This document shows, piece by piece, positions 27,693 to 35,787 of a stretch of 64,000 bases of DNA. A program made the translations under genes and the position numbers. The notes under the pieces were generated by a model. That model was given only the letters and a program-made list of their open reading frames with translations. It searched no databases and was not told the DNA's origin. Within the stretch, counting starts at the first letter, position 1. Each line of letters begins with the position of its first letter. Origin of the DNA: Bradyrhizobium guangxiense (GTDB lineage: Bacteria > Pseudomonadota > Alphaproteobacteria > Rhizobiales > Xanthobacteraceae); the NCBI RefSeq assembly GCF_004114915.1, contig NZ_CP022219.1, forward strand, positions 5,858,501-5,922,500, in the 5' to 3' direction.

Positions 27693-29786
27693 ATGCTCAA
27701 CCGCTTGACCGTATCCACGCTGCTGAAGGCGGTGATCCTCTCCACCGCACTCATCGTCGTCGTCGGTTTCTCAATCAGCGCATGGAGCTCATGGGGCCGG
27801 CTTCAGCAAGCCAACCGGATCGTCGCGGTTTCGGCCGCCTCGGCCGAAGTGTTCAAGGCGATGGCCAACATTCGGGCCGACCGCTCGACCAGCAACCGTC
27901 AGCTCACCTCCGATGTCCAGTTGGACCAGGACATTGAAAGATATATCCGCGGAATCCGCGACATCCTGATGCCGGCACTGGCGCGCGGCATCGAGATTCT
28001 TCCCTCCATCGACTTGCCGCAGGGCGAGGCGATGGTGTCCGACCTCAGTCGGCTGAACAGGCTGCTGCTTGAGAAGCAGGAAGAATTCTGGACAGAGGTC
28101 GCCAAGCCCAAGGCTTCGCGCCGCGCAGCACTCGCCAAGGAATATACCGACGCCGAGGATGGGTTGATGGCGATCCTCGAAAAGCTGGCGCCGATGCTCG
28201 GCGCCAGCGTCAATCATCAGGACGCCATCATCGACCAGTTCCTGATGATCAAGCAAATGGCCTGGCTCTTGCGCCTGAGTGCCGGCGAGTCTTCGCTGAT
28301 CGTCGGAAACGCGCTCGGCACTGGCAAGATCACGCCGGAGCTTCAACTCGCCTATACCAAATTCGTTGGCGGCACCGATACCGCCTGGAATGCGATCGAA
28401 CTCGCCACGGTCGGCATGCAACTACCGCCGGCGCTCGCCGCGGCGATGGCGGACGCCAAAGCGGTTTATTTCGACCCGCAATACGCCACCACGCGCGACG
28501 GCATCATTGCCGCGGTCGCCAAGGGCGAAAAACCGTCGATGACCGCGAACCAGTGGAGCCCCTACTCGGTGGGCCGCATGGCGAGCGCGATCAAGCTCGC
28601 TGACGCCGCGCTCGAGGCGGCCAAGGACCACTCTGCCGCCCAGCGCGCGGCCGCGGTGCAACTACTGATCGTCAATACCGCCCTGCTCGTCGCCGCGATC
28701 GTCCTGACCGGCGCCGCCATGCTGGCGGTCAGCCGCCGCGTGATCACGCCGCTGCACCGGATCCGCGACGCCATGCTCGAGGTCGCCGGCGGCGATCTCA
28801 CCGTCGACAGCGGCTATCTCGACCGTCATGACGAGATCGGCTCGCTTGCGGGTGCGCTGGAGACCTTCAAGCAGCAGGCGATCGACAAGCTCAAGATCGA
28901 GGAGCAGGAGCGCGAGCGCAACGCCGGTGCCGCGGCGCGCCAGCGCGCCATGGAGGCCTATGTCGGCGAGTTCGAAGGCGTCGTGCGCAAGTCGCTGGGC
29001 GAGCTGAGCGAGGCTTCCGGCGAAATGCGCAAGACCTCCGGTGACCTGTCCGCGGTTTCGCGCCAGACCAATGAACGCGCCGAGATCGCCGGCAAGGCGT
29101 CGCACGAGGCGTCGGCGAGCGTCGAGAGCGTCGCGGCAGCCGCCGAGGAGCTCTCCGCCTCGATCAACGACATCAGCCAGCAGGCCGCCCATGCGGCAGG
29201 TATCGCCAGCCGGGCCGTCAATCAGGCGCGAGAAACCGACAGCACCGTGCAAGGGCTGGCGCAATCGGCCGGACGCATCGGCGAGGTCGTGGGCCTGATC
29301 AACACCATTGCGGCACAGACCAACCTGCTGGCGCTGAATGCCACGATCGAGGCGGCACGCGCCGGCGAAGCCGGCCGCGGCTTTGCTGTGGTCGCCTCCG
29401 AGGTGAAGTCATTGGCGAGCCAGACTGCCAAGGCCACCGAGGAGATCTCCGACCAGATCTCCGACATCCAGAGGGTCGCAGGCGATGCCATCAACGCGAT
29501 CCAGGCAATCGGTGGCATCATCGGCGAGGTCAACGAAGTCGCCACCGCGATTGCCGCCGCCGTGCAGGAACAGGGCGCAGCGACTCAGGAGATCACCCGC
29601 AGCACACAATACGCGGCGCAGGGCACCAAGAACGTCTCGGACAACATCACCGGTGTGAAGGCCGATGCCGACACCGCCGCCGGTGCCGCGGACAACGTCA
29701 AGCAGGCGTCGGAGACACTGGAGACCCAGAGCCGCCAGCTGGGCCAGGAGGTCAGCGACTTCCTGGGGAAGATTCGCGCGGCGTAG
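27693..29786 (+). CDS. Methyl-accepting chemotaxis protein (second of tandem pair)
   Basis: 697 residues, exactly the length of the preceding receptor and collinear with it, with the same [14 protein letters not shown] start and GKIRAA end. The HAMP and signalling regions are almost identical, including the hairpin tip. The periplasmic sensor (about 32-323) is clearly diverged, for example [14 protein letters not shown] against [14 protein letters not shown]. This is a tandem duplication with sensor divergence. The two receptors could form mixed clusters but respond to different ligands (inference). Confidence 0.93.
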   Translation: MLNRLTVSTLLKAVILSTALIVVVGFSISAWSSWGRLQQANRIVAVSAASAEVFKAMANIRADRSTSNRQLTSDVQLDQDIERYIRGIRDILMPALARGIEILPSIDLPQGEAMVSDLSRLNRLLLEKQEEFWTEVAKPKASRRAALAKEYTDAEDGLMAILEKLAPMLGASVNHQDAIIDQFLMIKQMAWLLRLSAGESSLIVGNALGTGKITPELQLAYTKFVGGTDTAWNAIELATVGMQLPPALAAAMADAKAVYFDPQYATTRDGIIAAVAKGEKPSMTANQWSPYSVGRMASAIKLADAALEAAKDHSAAQRAAAVQLLIVNTALLVAAIVLTGAAMLAVSRRVITPLHRIRDAMLEVAGGDLTVDSGYLDRHDEIGSLAGALETFKQQAIDKLKIEEQERERNAGAAARQRAMEAYVGEFEGVVRKSLGELSEASGEMRKTSGDLSAVSRQTNERAEIAGKASHEASASVESVAAAAEELSASINDISQQAAHAAGIASRAVNQARETDSTVQGLAQSAGRIGEVVGLINTIAAQTNLLALNATIEAARAGEAGRGFAVVASEVKSLASQTAKATEEISDQISDIQRVAGDAINAIQAIGGIIGEVNEVATAIAAAVQEQGAATQEITRSTQYAAQGTKNVSDNITGVKADADTAAGAADNVKQASETLETQSRQLGQEVSDFLGKIRAA

Positions 29787-29810
29787 GGCACGCAACGCAA
29801 CACGATCGAT

Positions 29811-29847
29811 GTCGTCGCGGACAAGCGGGCGCTGATCCGGGACGACA
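29811..29847. repeat. Short intergenic palindromic repeat
   Basis: GTCGTCGCGG and CCGGGACGAC form an imperfect dyad sharing CGGACAAGCG with the repeat near 3120-3190. It lies between the chemoreceptor and the convergent DUF2865 gene, where it may end both transcripts. Confidence 0.5.
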
Positions 29848-29892
29848 GCCTTCGTGCGGCTGCCAGCGCGGCAACTCAGCCAACGTCCGCCC

Positions 29893-30543
29893 CTACTCCT
29901 TCGCCACCACCGGCATCTGGCGGAACTTGGCGCGCACCGAATCCGGCAAAGGTGAAAAGTTCATCGCGACGCCACGGCGATCATTGGCATTGCGGCTGGC
30001 GACCACGAGGCCGTTGGCGCCGGCGACGATGTCGCCCTTGCGCAAGGTCGGATCGTCCTCGACCTTGACCTGCGCGAGCCCGGCCGGATCCTTGCCGTTG
30101 CAGGTGCAGCCTGCGACGATCTCGTTGCGATAGCGGAATGCGTTCGGCAGGTCGGAATAGGACTTTCCATTCTCCGTCGTGGCGTCGTCGATATTGCTCC
30201 CATAGACCAGCGACGTCTCGGAAGCCGGGCAGAAGCTCTTGCAGGATTGAGCCTTGCTCTCGGCATCATTGCCTTGCGCCGGGAAGTAGCGGCCATCGCA
30301 GCCGCGTACGCAATAGGCGGTGCCGCCGCCATAGGTGGCCCGCTGGCGCGGCACGTCGTAGCGCGGCATGTCGTCATTGGGGAACGGCATCCGGACTTGT
30401 GGAGGTCGTGCTCCAAACGCGCCGAACAGCGCCGAGAAGAAATCTTCCGCATGCGCCGACGGCGTCAGCGCGAGACCGAAGACAACAACGGCGAGCATTG
30501 CCGCCGCGCCAACGGGCAGTTTGCCGATCGAGCCTTTACCCAT
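29893..30543 (-). CDS. DUF2865 exported protein
   Basis: A 216-residue secreted protein with a signal peptide (cleavage near AHA-ED, residue 32). It has the DUF2865 signature YCVRGCDGRYFP near 77-88, a following CKSFCPAS, and a GCTCNG cluster. Six cysteines in the mature part suggest disulfides. The family is restricted mainly to Rhizobiales and has no known function. It lies 17 bp after the L,D-transpeptidase gene on the same strand, so an envelope role is plausible. Confidence 0.87.
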   Translation of the reverse strand: MGKGSIGKLPVGAAAMLAVVVFGLALTPSAHAEDFFSALFGAFGARPPQVRMPFPNDDMPRYDVPRQRATYGGGTAYCVRGCDGRYFPAQGNDAESKAQSCKSFCPASETSLVYGSNIDDATTENGKSYSDLPNAFRYRNEIVAGCTCNGKDPAGLAQVKVEDDPTLRKGDIVAGANGLVVASRNANDRRGVAMNFSPLPDSVRAKFRQMPVVAKE

Positions 30544-30560
30544 GTGACCTCATTGAACTC

Positions 30561-31334
30561 CTAGTTCAGGGCTGACGTCGAAGCATTCAGCGCCTGCCGC
30601 CCCGTGGGCAGCGTCGTTACGGCCGGACGCTTGCGCATGGGATCACCGCCCCTGGCCATCAGCGGAGCATTCTTCGGCAGCACCACAACCTTGGCGCCGA
30701 CATTGACGCGGCCGAACAGGTCGATGACGTCCTCGTTGGTCATGCGGATGCAGCCGGAGGAGACGAACTTGCCGATCGTAGAGGGATCGTTGGTGCCGTG
30801 AATGCGGTATTCGCTGGAGCCGAGATACATCGCACGCGCGCCGAGCGGGTTGCCGGGTCCGCCAGCGACGAAGCGCGGCAGATAGGGCTGGCGCGCGATC
30901 ATTTCGGCCGGCGGATGCCAGTCCGGCCACTCCGCCTTGCGGCTGATGCTCTGCACGCCGGACCAGGTGAAGCCTTCGCGGCCGACGCCGACGCCATAGC
31001 GGATGGCACGGCCGTTGCCGAGCACGTAGTAGAGATAGGTGTTGTTGGTATCGATCACGATGGTGCCGGCCGGCTCGCTGCGATCGAAGGCGACGATCTG
31101 CTTGCGCAGGCGATCGGGCAGTTGGGCATCCTCGTCTGCCGCCTGCGGCGCCTCATTTGCGTAGCCCTGCGTGTAGCCCTGATCCTGCGGGTAAGCCTGC
31201 GGCTGCATTGGCGCATAGCCGAACGTCTGCGCGCTCGCGCCGCCGAGCGGCAGCGCGAACAGAGCGGTCGCGAAGACGAATGCGGTGATGGCCCGCGGCG
31301 AGAAGCTGCGACGGACTGCAGAGAATCTTGTCAT
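30561..31334 (-). CDS. L,D-transpeptidase (YkuD domain)
   Basis: A 257-residue exported enzyme. After the signal peptide (about 1-36) and a Gln/Tyr-rich linker, the YkuD domain covers about 88-220. It has H179 in the IHGTNDP segment and catalytic C195 in SSGCIRM. It would form 3-3 peptidoglycan crosslinks or attach proteins to the wall. PPAEMIARQPYLPRFVAGGPGNP is the typical lid region of rhizobial members. It probably leads an operon with the DUF2865 gene and is divergent from the AI-2E-type permease. Confidence 0.92.
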   Translation of the reverse strand: MTRFSAVRRSFSPRAITAFVFATALFALPLGGASAQTFGYAPMQPQAYPQDQGYTQGYANEAPQAADEDAQLPDRLRKQIVAFDRSEPAGTIVIDTNNTYLYYVLGNGRAIRYGVGVGREGFTWSGVQSISRKAEWPDWHPPAEMIARQPYLPRFVAGGPGNPLGARAMYLGSSEYRIHGTNDPSTIGKFVSSGCIRMTNEDVIDLFGRVNVGAKVVVLPKNAPLMARGGDPMRKRPAVTTLPTGRQALNASTSALN

Positions 31335-31543
31335 GTGCTGCCCCGTGGAATGTGTGCATCAGGGTGATGCGCTTGCCAGAGAACTCCGCGAGGGCGTTCG
31401 TAGTTCCGGGGCGGCGCGCGGCAGCCTTGTCACAGTCAAGAGAGCCCATCTTCACGAAGCCGCGATGGAACCGGCGCCCTGCTCGCGCATTATCAGCTCG
31501 TTGCCGGGCACGCGGATCGAGGCTTCCGTGTGGGAGAGAGATC

Positions 31544-32656
31544 GTGCGCGTCCTTCCCAGTGAACGTCTAATTCCCGGTAGCAGCGAAGGCGACCCGCTT
31601 CCCGACAGCCATTCCGAGTTGCCGCCGGTCATCCGCCGCACCGAATTCGTCGCCTTCGCGCTCGCTGGCTTGTTGCTGATTGCGGTCGTGACCGTGCTCT
31701 ACGTCGGCCGGGCCTTCTTCCTCCCCGTGGTGATGGCCTTCGTTACCGGCACGATGCTGTCGCCGGCGGCGGGCTTTCTGGAGCGGTACAAAGTCCCGCG
31801 GGCGGTCGGTGCCGTCCTAATAGTGGTTACTGGAACGGCGGTGGTCGCCTTCGTTGTGGCCCTGATCGCCTCGCCGGTGATGACGTGGAGCACGCGCTTG
31901 CCGGAGCTCGGCGCGCAACTCAGGGACAAGCTGCACGTGTTCGACCGGCCGCTTGCGCTGTGGCGGGAGACGCAAGCCATGCTCGGCGGTTCGGAAGGGG
32001 TGCCGAGTTTCCAGATGCCCAAAGTCGAATGGGTGCAGCCGACACTGGAATTCCTGTCACCGACCTTCACCGAATTTCTGCTGTTCTTCGTCACCCTGAT
32101 CCTGTTCATCGCCAGCTGGCGCGACCTGCGGCGCGCCCTGATCATGAACTTCGGCGATCGTGACGCGCGGCTCCGCACGCTGCGGATTCTCAACGAGATC
32201 GAGGAGCATCTCGGCAATTATCTCCTGACTGTGACGCTCATCAATGTCGGCGTCGGTGTCGCCACCGGCTTCATCTGCGCGCTCACGGGCATGCCCAATC
32301 CGGCCGGCCTCGGCGCGCTCGCAGCAACCCTCAACTTCATCCCGATCATCGGGCCGGTCGCGATGTTCGCTGTGCTCGTCGTGGTCGGGTTGGTTGCCTT
32401 TCCGACCATCAGCGGCGGCCTGATGGCAGCACTCGCCTTCGGCGGCCTCACCTTTCTGGAAGGGCACTTCATCACCCCGACCATCATCGGCAGGCGGCTG
32501 GCGCTGAATGCACTTGCAGTCCTGCTTGCGCTGGCGTTCTGGACCTGGATGTGGGGCCCGATGGGCGCGTTTCTGTCGTCACCACTCCTGATCGTCGCGC
32601 TGATCCTCAAGGAGCATCTGCTGCCGGCGGATTCGCCGCAGCTTCCGCAGGACTGA
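31544..32656 (+). CDS. AI-2E family transporter (PerM-like)
   Basis: About 370 residues with seven to eight membrane segments and the AI-2E/PerM layout: an N-terminal helix pair (FVAFALAGLLLIAVVTVLYV), a soluble middle part, and C-terminal helices with LEGHFITPTIIGRRLALNALAV. The family exports autoinducer-2 or moves ions and small solutes; the substrate cannot be assigned. GTG 31544 is chosen because GGGAGAG precedes it by 5 nt. The frame is open upstream into the divergent gene. Confidence 0.85.
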   Translation: MRVLPSERLIPGSSEGDPLPDSHSELPPVIRRTEFVAFALAGLLLIAVVTVLYVGRAFFLPVVMAFVTGTMLSPAAGFLERYKVPRAVGAVLIVVTGTAVVAFVVALIASPVMTWSTRLPELGAQLRDKLHVFDRPLALWRETQAMLGGSEGVPSFQMPKVEWVQPTLEFLSPTFTEFLLFFVTLILFIASWRDLRRALIMNFGDRDARLRTLRILNEIEEHLGNYLLTVTLINVGVGVATGFICALTGMPNPAGLGALAATLNFIPIIGPVAMFAVLVVVGLVAFPTISGGLMAALAFGGLTFLEGHFITPTIIGRRLALNALAVLLALAFWTWMWGPMGAFLSSPLLIVALILKEHLLPADSPQLPQD

Positions 32657-32733
32657 CCGGTTTCCGCGAACGGAACTTCCCTGATGGCGAAACGTTTCCC
32701 GGCTATCTCACCGTCAACAGTCCGGAGCTCCTG

Positions 32734-33105
32734 ATGTCCACGACCAATACCGAAACCGGGATGAGAGACTGGACCGACAAAGCCACCCGAGAACGCCTCG
32801 AGAAGGATGTAGCAGCCGTGAAAAGCGATATCGCCGCCCTCACCGACCAGATCACCGACGCGCTCAACACCTTTGCCAATTCCACCAGCAAGCAGGCCCG
32901 CCGCGGCTACCGCCAGGCGCGCGAGAACATGGACACCGCAATGGACGACATGTCGGAGCGCGGCAGCGCGATGATGGATGCGGCCCAGGAGGCCTATGGA
33001 TCGATCGAGGAAACGCTCGAAGACGCGATCACGCAGCGGCCGCTCGCGACCGTCGGGCTCGCGCTCGGGATCGGCTTTCTGATCGGCGCCGCCTGGCGCC
33101 GGTAG
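32734..33105 (+). CDS. DUF883/YqjD-like membrane-anchored protein
   Basis: A 123-residue protein with a long charged helix (20-95) and one C-terminal membrane segment ending GIGFLIGAAWRR, the typical ElaB/YqjD tail. YqjD binds ribosomes at the membrane in E. coli stationary phase. That role is only suggested here. GGAG precedes ATG 32734. It is followed by a YqjE/holin-like gene, which matches the E. coli yqjD-yqjE order. Confidence 0.85.
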   Translation: MSTTNTETGMRDWTDKATRERLEKDVAAVKSDIAALTDQITDALNTFANSTSKQARRGYRQARENMDTAMDDMSERGSAMMDAAQEAYGSIEETLEDAITQRPLATVGLALGIGFLIGAAWRR

Positions 33106-33197
33106 AAAACGCGATCGGACCGTGAGACGGCGGCGCGACCGCGCTGCCGGTGCCGGCTTGTGGACGATTCGGCTTGTGGGGATTGAGGAGCAAGGCC

Positions 33198-33653
33198 ATG
33201 TTTCAGCGCATCATCGATGGGATCAGTGCATCCACCGGCACGACTGTGCGGCTGACCTCGCTGGCCGCAGGCGCGGCATTGGCGCTATTCATCACCACGT
33301 GCTTCCTGTGCGCGGCGGCATTCATTTCCGTGCTCAATAAGTATGGTCCGGTGCAAGCCTGCCTCGCCGGTGCCGGTGTTTTCTTCCTGCTGACCCTGGC
33401 CGCAGCCGTGAGCTACTGGGCCTACAAGCGACAGCTGCGCAAGCAGGCCCAGATCGCAGCGGAGCGCGCCGCCAAGTCGGCCGCCTCGAGCATGCTCGCC
33501 GACCCCATGCTGCTCGCCACCGGGCTCCAGATCGTTCGCGCCATCGGGGTCAAGCGGCTGTTGCCGATCCTGGCGATCGGCGGTGTCGCGCTAGGCATCA
33601 TGGCGAGCCGCGCCGGCGTGTCCGACGAGGTATCGGCCGAACCGGCCGAGTAA
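33198..33653 (+). CDS. Small membrane protein, YqjE/phage-holin-3_6-like
   Basis: A 151-residue protein with two hydrophobic helices at about 22-45 and 57-75, a charged Ala/Lys helix (77-100), and a third hydrophobic stretch near 122-138. Size, topology and position after a YqjD-like gene point to the YqjE (putative Actinobacteriophage holin) family. Function is unknown. It follows the previous gene by 92 bp, with GAGGAGCAAGG before its ATG. Confidence 0.65.
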   Translation: MFQRIIDGISASTGTTVRLTSLAAGAALALFITTCFLCAAAFISVLNKYGPVQACLAGAGVFFLLTLAAAVSYWAYKRQLRKQAQIAAERAAKSAASSMLADPMLLATGLQIVRAIGVKRLLPILAIGGVALGIMASRAGVSDEVSAEPAE

Positions 33654-33774
33654 GCACGGGGTCGCATTCAGAAAATTTCGTCCCACGACAAGCGCAGACG
33701 CGCGGCGGCTGTCGCCGGCTGGCCTTGCGGCAATTTTCGAGCATCAGGCCTCCACTCACGCAAACGCTACTCGG

Positions 33775-34974
33775 ATGGGCAGGAGGATGCCGCTAAAAGC
33801 GTCGCCCCTGATTCCAAAAGTCATTTTTGCAATGAAACCATCCGTCCAGGCGAACCTTGCCGCATTCCATCACGACGCCAGGCTGTATTTGACGCTCGGC
33901 ATCGCCAACTGGTCGGTTTTCGTCGACCATATCCCGAACAACGTCGTCAACCTGCTGACGCTACGCAACTTTGGCTTCAGCGGCGCCGCCGACCTGTTTG
34001 TGTTCGTGGTGGGCTATGGCGTCGCAATCATCCACGGCCGGATCGCGCTGGAGCGCGGCTACCTCGTCGCCGCAACGCGCATCTTCCGCCGCGTCTGGCG
34101 GCTCTACGCCGCCTATGTCGTGCTGTTCGTGATTTACATCGACACCATCGCCTACGTCGCCTCACAGTCGATGGCGCCGGAAATCATCAATGAATACAAC
34201 ATCTCGGGGATACTCGAGCACCCGCTGCGCATCCTGATCCGAGGCCTCGTGCTTCAGGAGGAGCCGCTGAACCTCGATCTCCTGCAATTGATGATTCCGC
34301 TGATGGCCTTTTTTCCGTTCGCCCTGTGGGGCCTGTTGCGGTGGCCGAACGTGACACTGGCGGCATCGGTCGCGCTCTATCTTGCCGCGCGCTGGTTCGA
34401 CTGGAATTTTCGCGTCTCTCCGGACCAGGAATGGACCTTCAATCCGCTGTGCTGGCAGATGCTGATGGTGCTCGGAGGCTGGTTCGCCGTGACCGGCGCG
34501 CCAGGGCGCGCGCTGCGCGGCATGCCCTGGCTGCGGATACTCGCCGGAAGCTATCTGGTATTCGCGATGGCCGTCACCTTGCTGCGCCATTCGCCGGCAC
34601 TGTCCGCTTACCTGCCGGACCTTCTGCTCGACAGCATCGCGCCGACCGACAAGGAAAACCTCGCGCCTTATCGCGTGGTTCATTTCCTCGCACTCGCCCT
34701 CCTCGCGACCCATCTGATTCCGGCCAATCATCCCGGCCTGCGATTGAAGCCGCTCCAGGCAGTGATCCGATGCGGCGAGGAGTGGCTCGCCGTGTTCTGC
34801 GTCGGCGTGTTCCTGTCCTTCGCCGGTCATCTCATCCTGCTCACCAGCGCCAATCTGGTGGTGATGCAGATCGTGGTCAGCCTCACCGGCTTCGCGGCGA
34901 TGACTGCGGTGGCCTACTACGTCGCCTGGTCGAAATGGCAGGACCTGCCAGCGGCCTTGCGGCAGCAGGCCTAA
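33775..34974 (+). CDS. OpgC-domain membrane protein
   Basis: Up to 399 residues with about ten membrane helices. The N-terminal WSVFVDHIPNNVVNLLTLRNFGFSGAADLFVFVVGYG is diagnostic of OpgC, an acyltransferase-like protein that succinylates periplasmic glucans in enterobacteria. Rhizobial paralogues are common and often uncharacterised. The start is unsure: 33775 gives the longest form, 33787 has AGGAGG too close, and 33832 (MKPSVQ) starts near the homology. The stop codon lies inside the left arm of the repeat at 34973. Confidence 0.85.
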   Translation: MGRRMPLKASPLIPKVIFAMKPSVQANLAAFHHDARLYLTLGIANWSVFVDHIPNNVVNLLTLRNFGFSGAADLFVFVVGYGVAIIHGRIALERGYLVAATRIFRRVWRLYAAYVVLFVIYIDTIAYVASQSMAPEIINEYNISGILEHPLRILIRGLVLQEEPLNLDLLQLMIPLMAFFPFALWGLLRWPNVTLAASVALYLAARWFDWNFRVSPDQEWTFNPLCWQMLMVLGGWFAVTGAPGRALRGMPWLRILAGSYLVFAMAVTLLRHSPALSAYLPDLLLDSIAPTDKENLAPYRVVHFLALALLATHLIPANHPGLRLKPLQAVIRCGEEWLAVFCVGVFLSFAGHLILLTSANLVVMQIVVSLTGFAAMTAVAYYVAWSKWQDLPAALRQQA

Positions 34975-35070
34975 AGCGCGATGAGATTTAGATGAATCGT
35001 CATCGCGCTTTGGGTGGTTGTTTGCGCATGATGATTGCGGAAAACGGCCTCGCACTTTTCCGGATCATGC
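34973..35070. repeat. Double palindromic intergenic repeat
   Basis: The first dyad is AAAGCGCGATGA (34973-34984) and TCATCGCGCTTT (35000-35011), a perfect 12-bp pair. The second is GCATGAT (35026-35032) and ATCATGC (35064-35070) with inner GCGGAAAA/TTTTCCG. This composite element recurs in Rhizobiales intergenic DNA. It begins inside the opgC-like stop codon. Confidence 0.8.
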
Positions 35071-35172
35071 TTTAGCGCGGCGCGACCGGGCCCCCACGTT
35101 CCGATTTCCCTAGGCCGGCCGTCGAGGCTGCGCTATCCCGGAGCAGGAGCGGCTTGCGCGAGGAGACCGGGC

Positions 35173-35787
35173 GTGGTGATGGCGAATGGCGGGGGGGACA
35201 GGGCCGACAGCGCCCCCCGGCGCGGCCGGCCGCGATCGATCGAGACCAGCAACGCCATTCTCGAAAGCGCCTATGCGCTGATGGCTTCCACCGGCCTTGC
35301 CGCCACCACCATCGACGCGGTCGCCCGACACTCCGGCGTCTCCAAGATGACGATCTACAAATGGTGGCCGTCCCGCGAGGCGCTGTTGATCGACGCCTTT
35401 CTTCAACATGCCGCGCAGATGCTGCCGCTGCCCCCGGTGAGCTCCGGCAGCCCCGCGGCGCGTGCGCGCCGTCATGCCGCGGCCTATGCCGAGGCCCTCC
35501 AGGGTGAGTTCGGCAAGGTGCAGCTCGCCGTCATCTCCGAATGCATTTCCAAGACCGGCTCTGCCGAGCTGTTCTACGCCCGCTATCTGCAGTTCCGTCG
35601 CGACGCGCTGGTGGAGATGATCGCGGCGGGCCAGAACGACGGCAGCATCCTGGCCGAAGGGCCGGCTGAGGATCTCTACGACGCGATCTACGGCGGCCTG
35701 TTCTACCGCTACGTCTTCGGCATCGCGCCGATCACACCTGGCTACGCGCGCAACCTCGTCAATCTGGTGTTGCGGCCGAAGAGTTAG
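35173..35787 (+). CDS. TetR/AcrR-family transcriptional regulator
   Basis: About 204 residues. The N-terminal helix-turn-helix domain is typical: ILESAYALMASTGLAATTID and VARHSGVSKMTIYKWWPSREAL (about 27-72). The C-terminal ligand domain has a TetR_C-like LQFRRDALVEMIAAGQNDGSI. GAGGAG lies 7 nt before GTG 35173; GTG 35176 and ATG 35179 are alternatives. The gene overlaps the convergent kinase by 4 bp. Its target is unknown; the adjacent OpgC-like gene is separated by a repeat. Confidence 0.88.
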   Translation: MVMANGGGDRADSAPRRGRPRSIETSNAILESAYALMASTGLAATTIDAVARHSGVSKMTIYKWWPSREALLIDAFLQHAAQMLPLPPVSSGSPAARARRHAAAYAEALQGEFGKVQLAVISECISKTGSAELFYARYLQFRRDALVEMIAAGQNDGSILAEGPAEDLYDAIYGGLFYRYVFGIAPITPGYARNLVNLVLRPKS

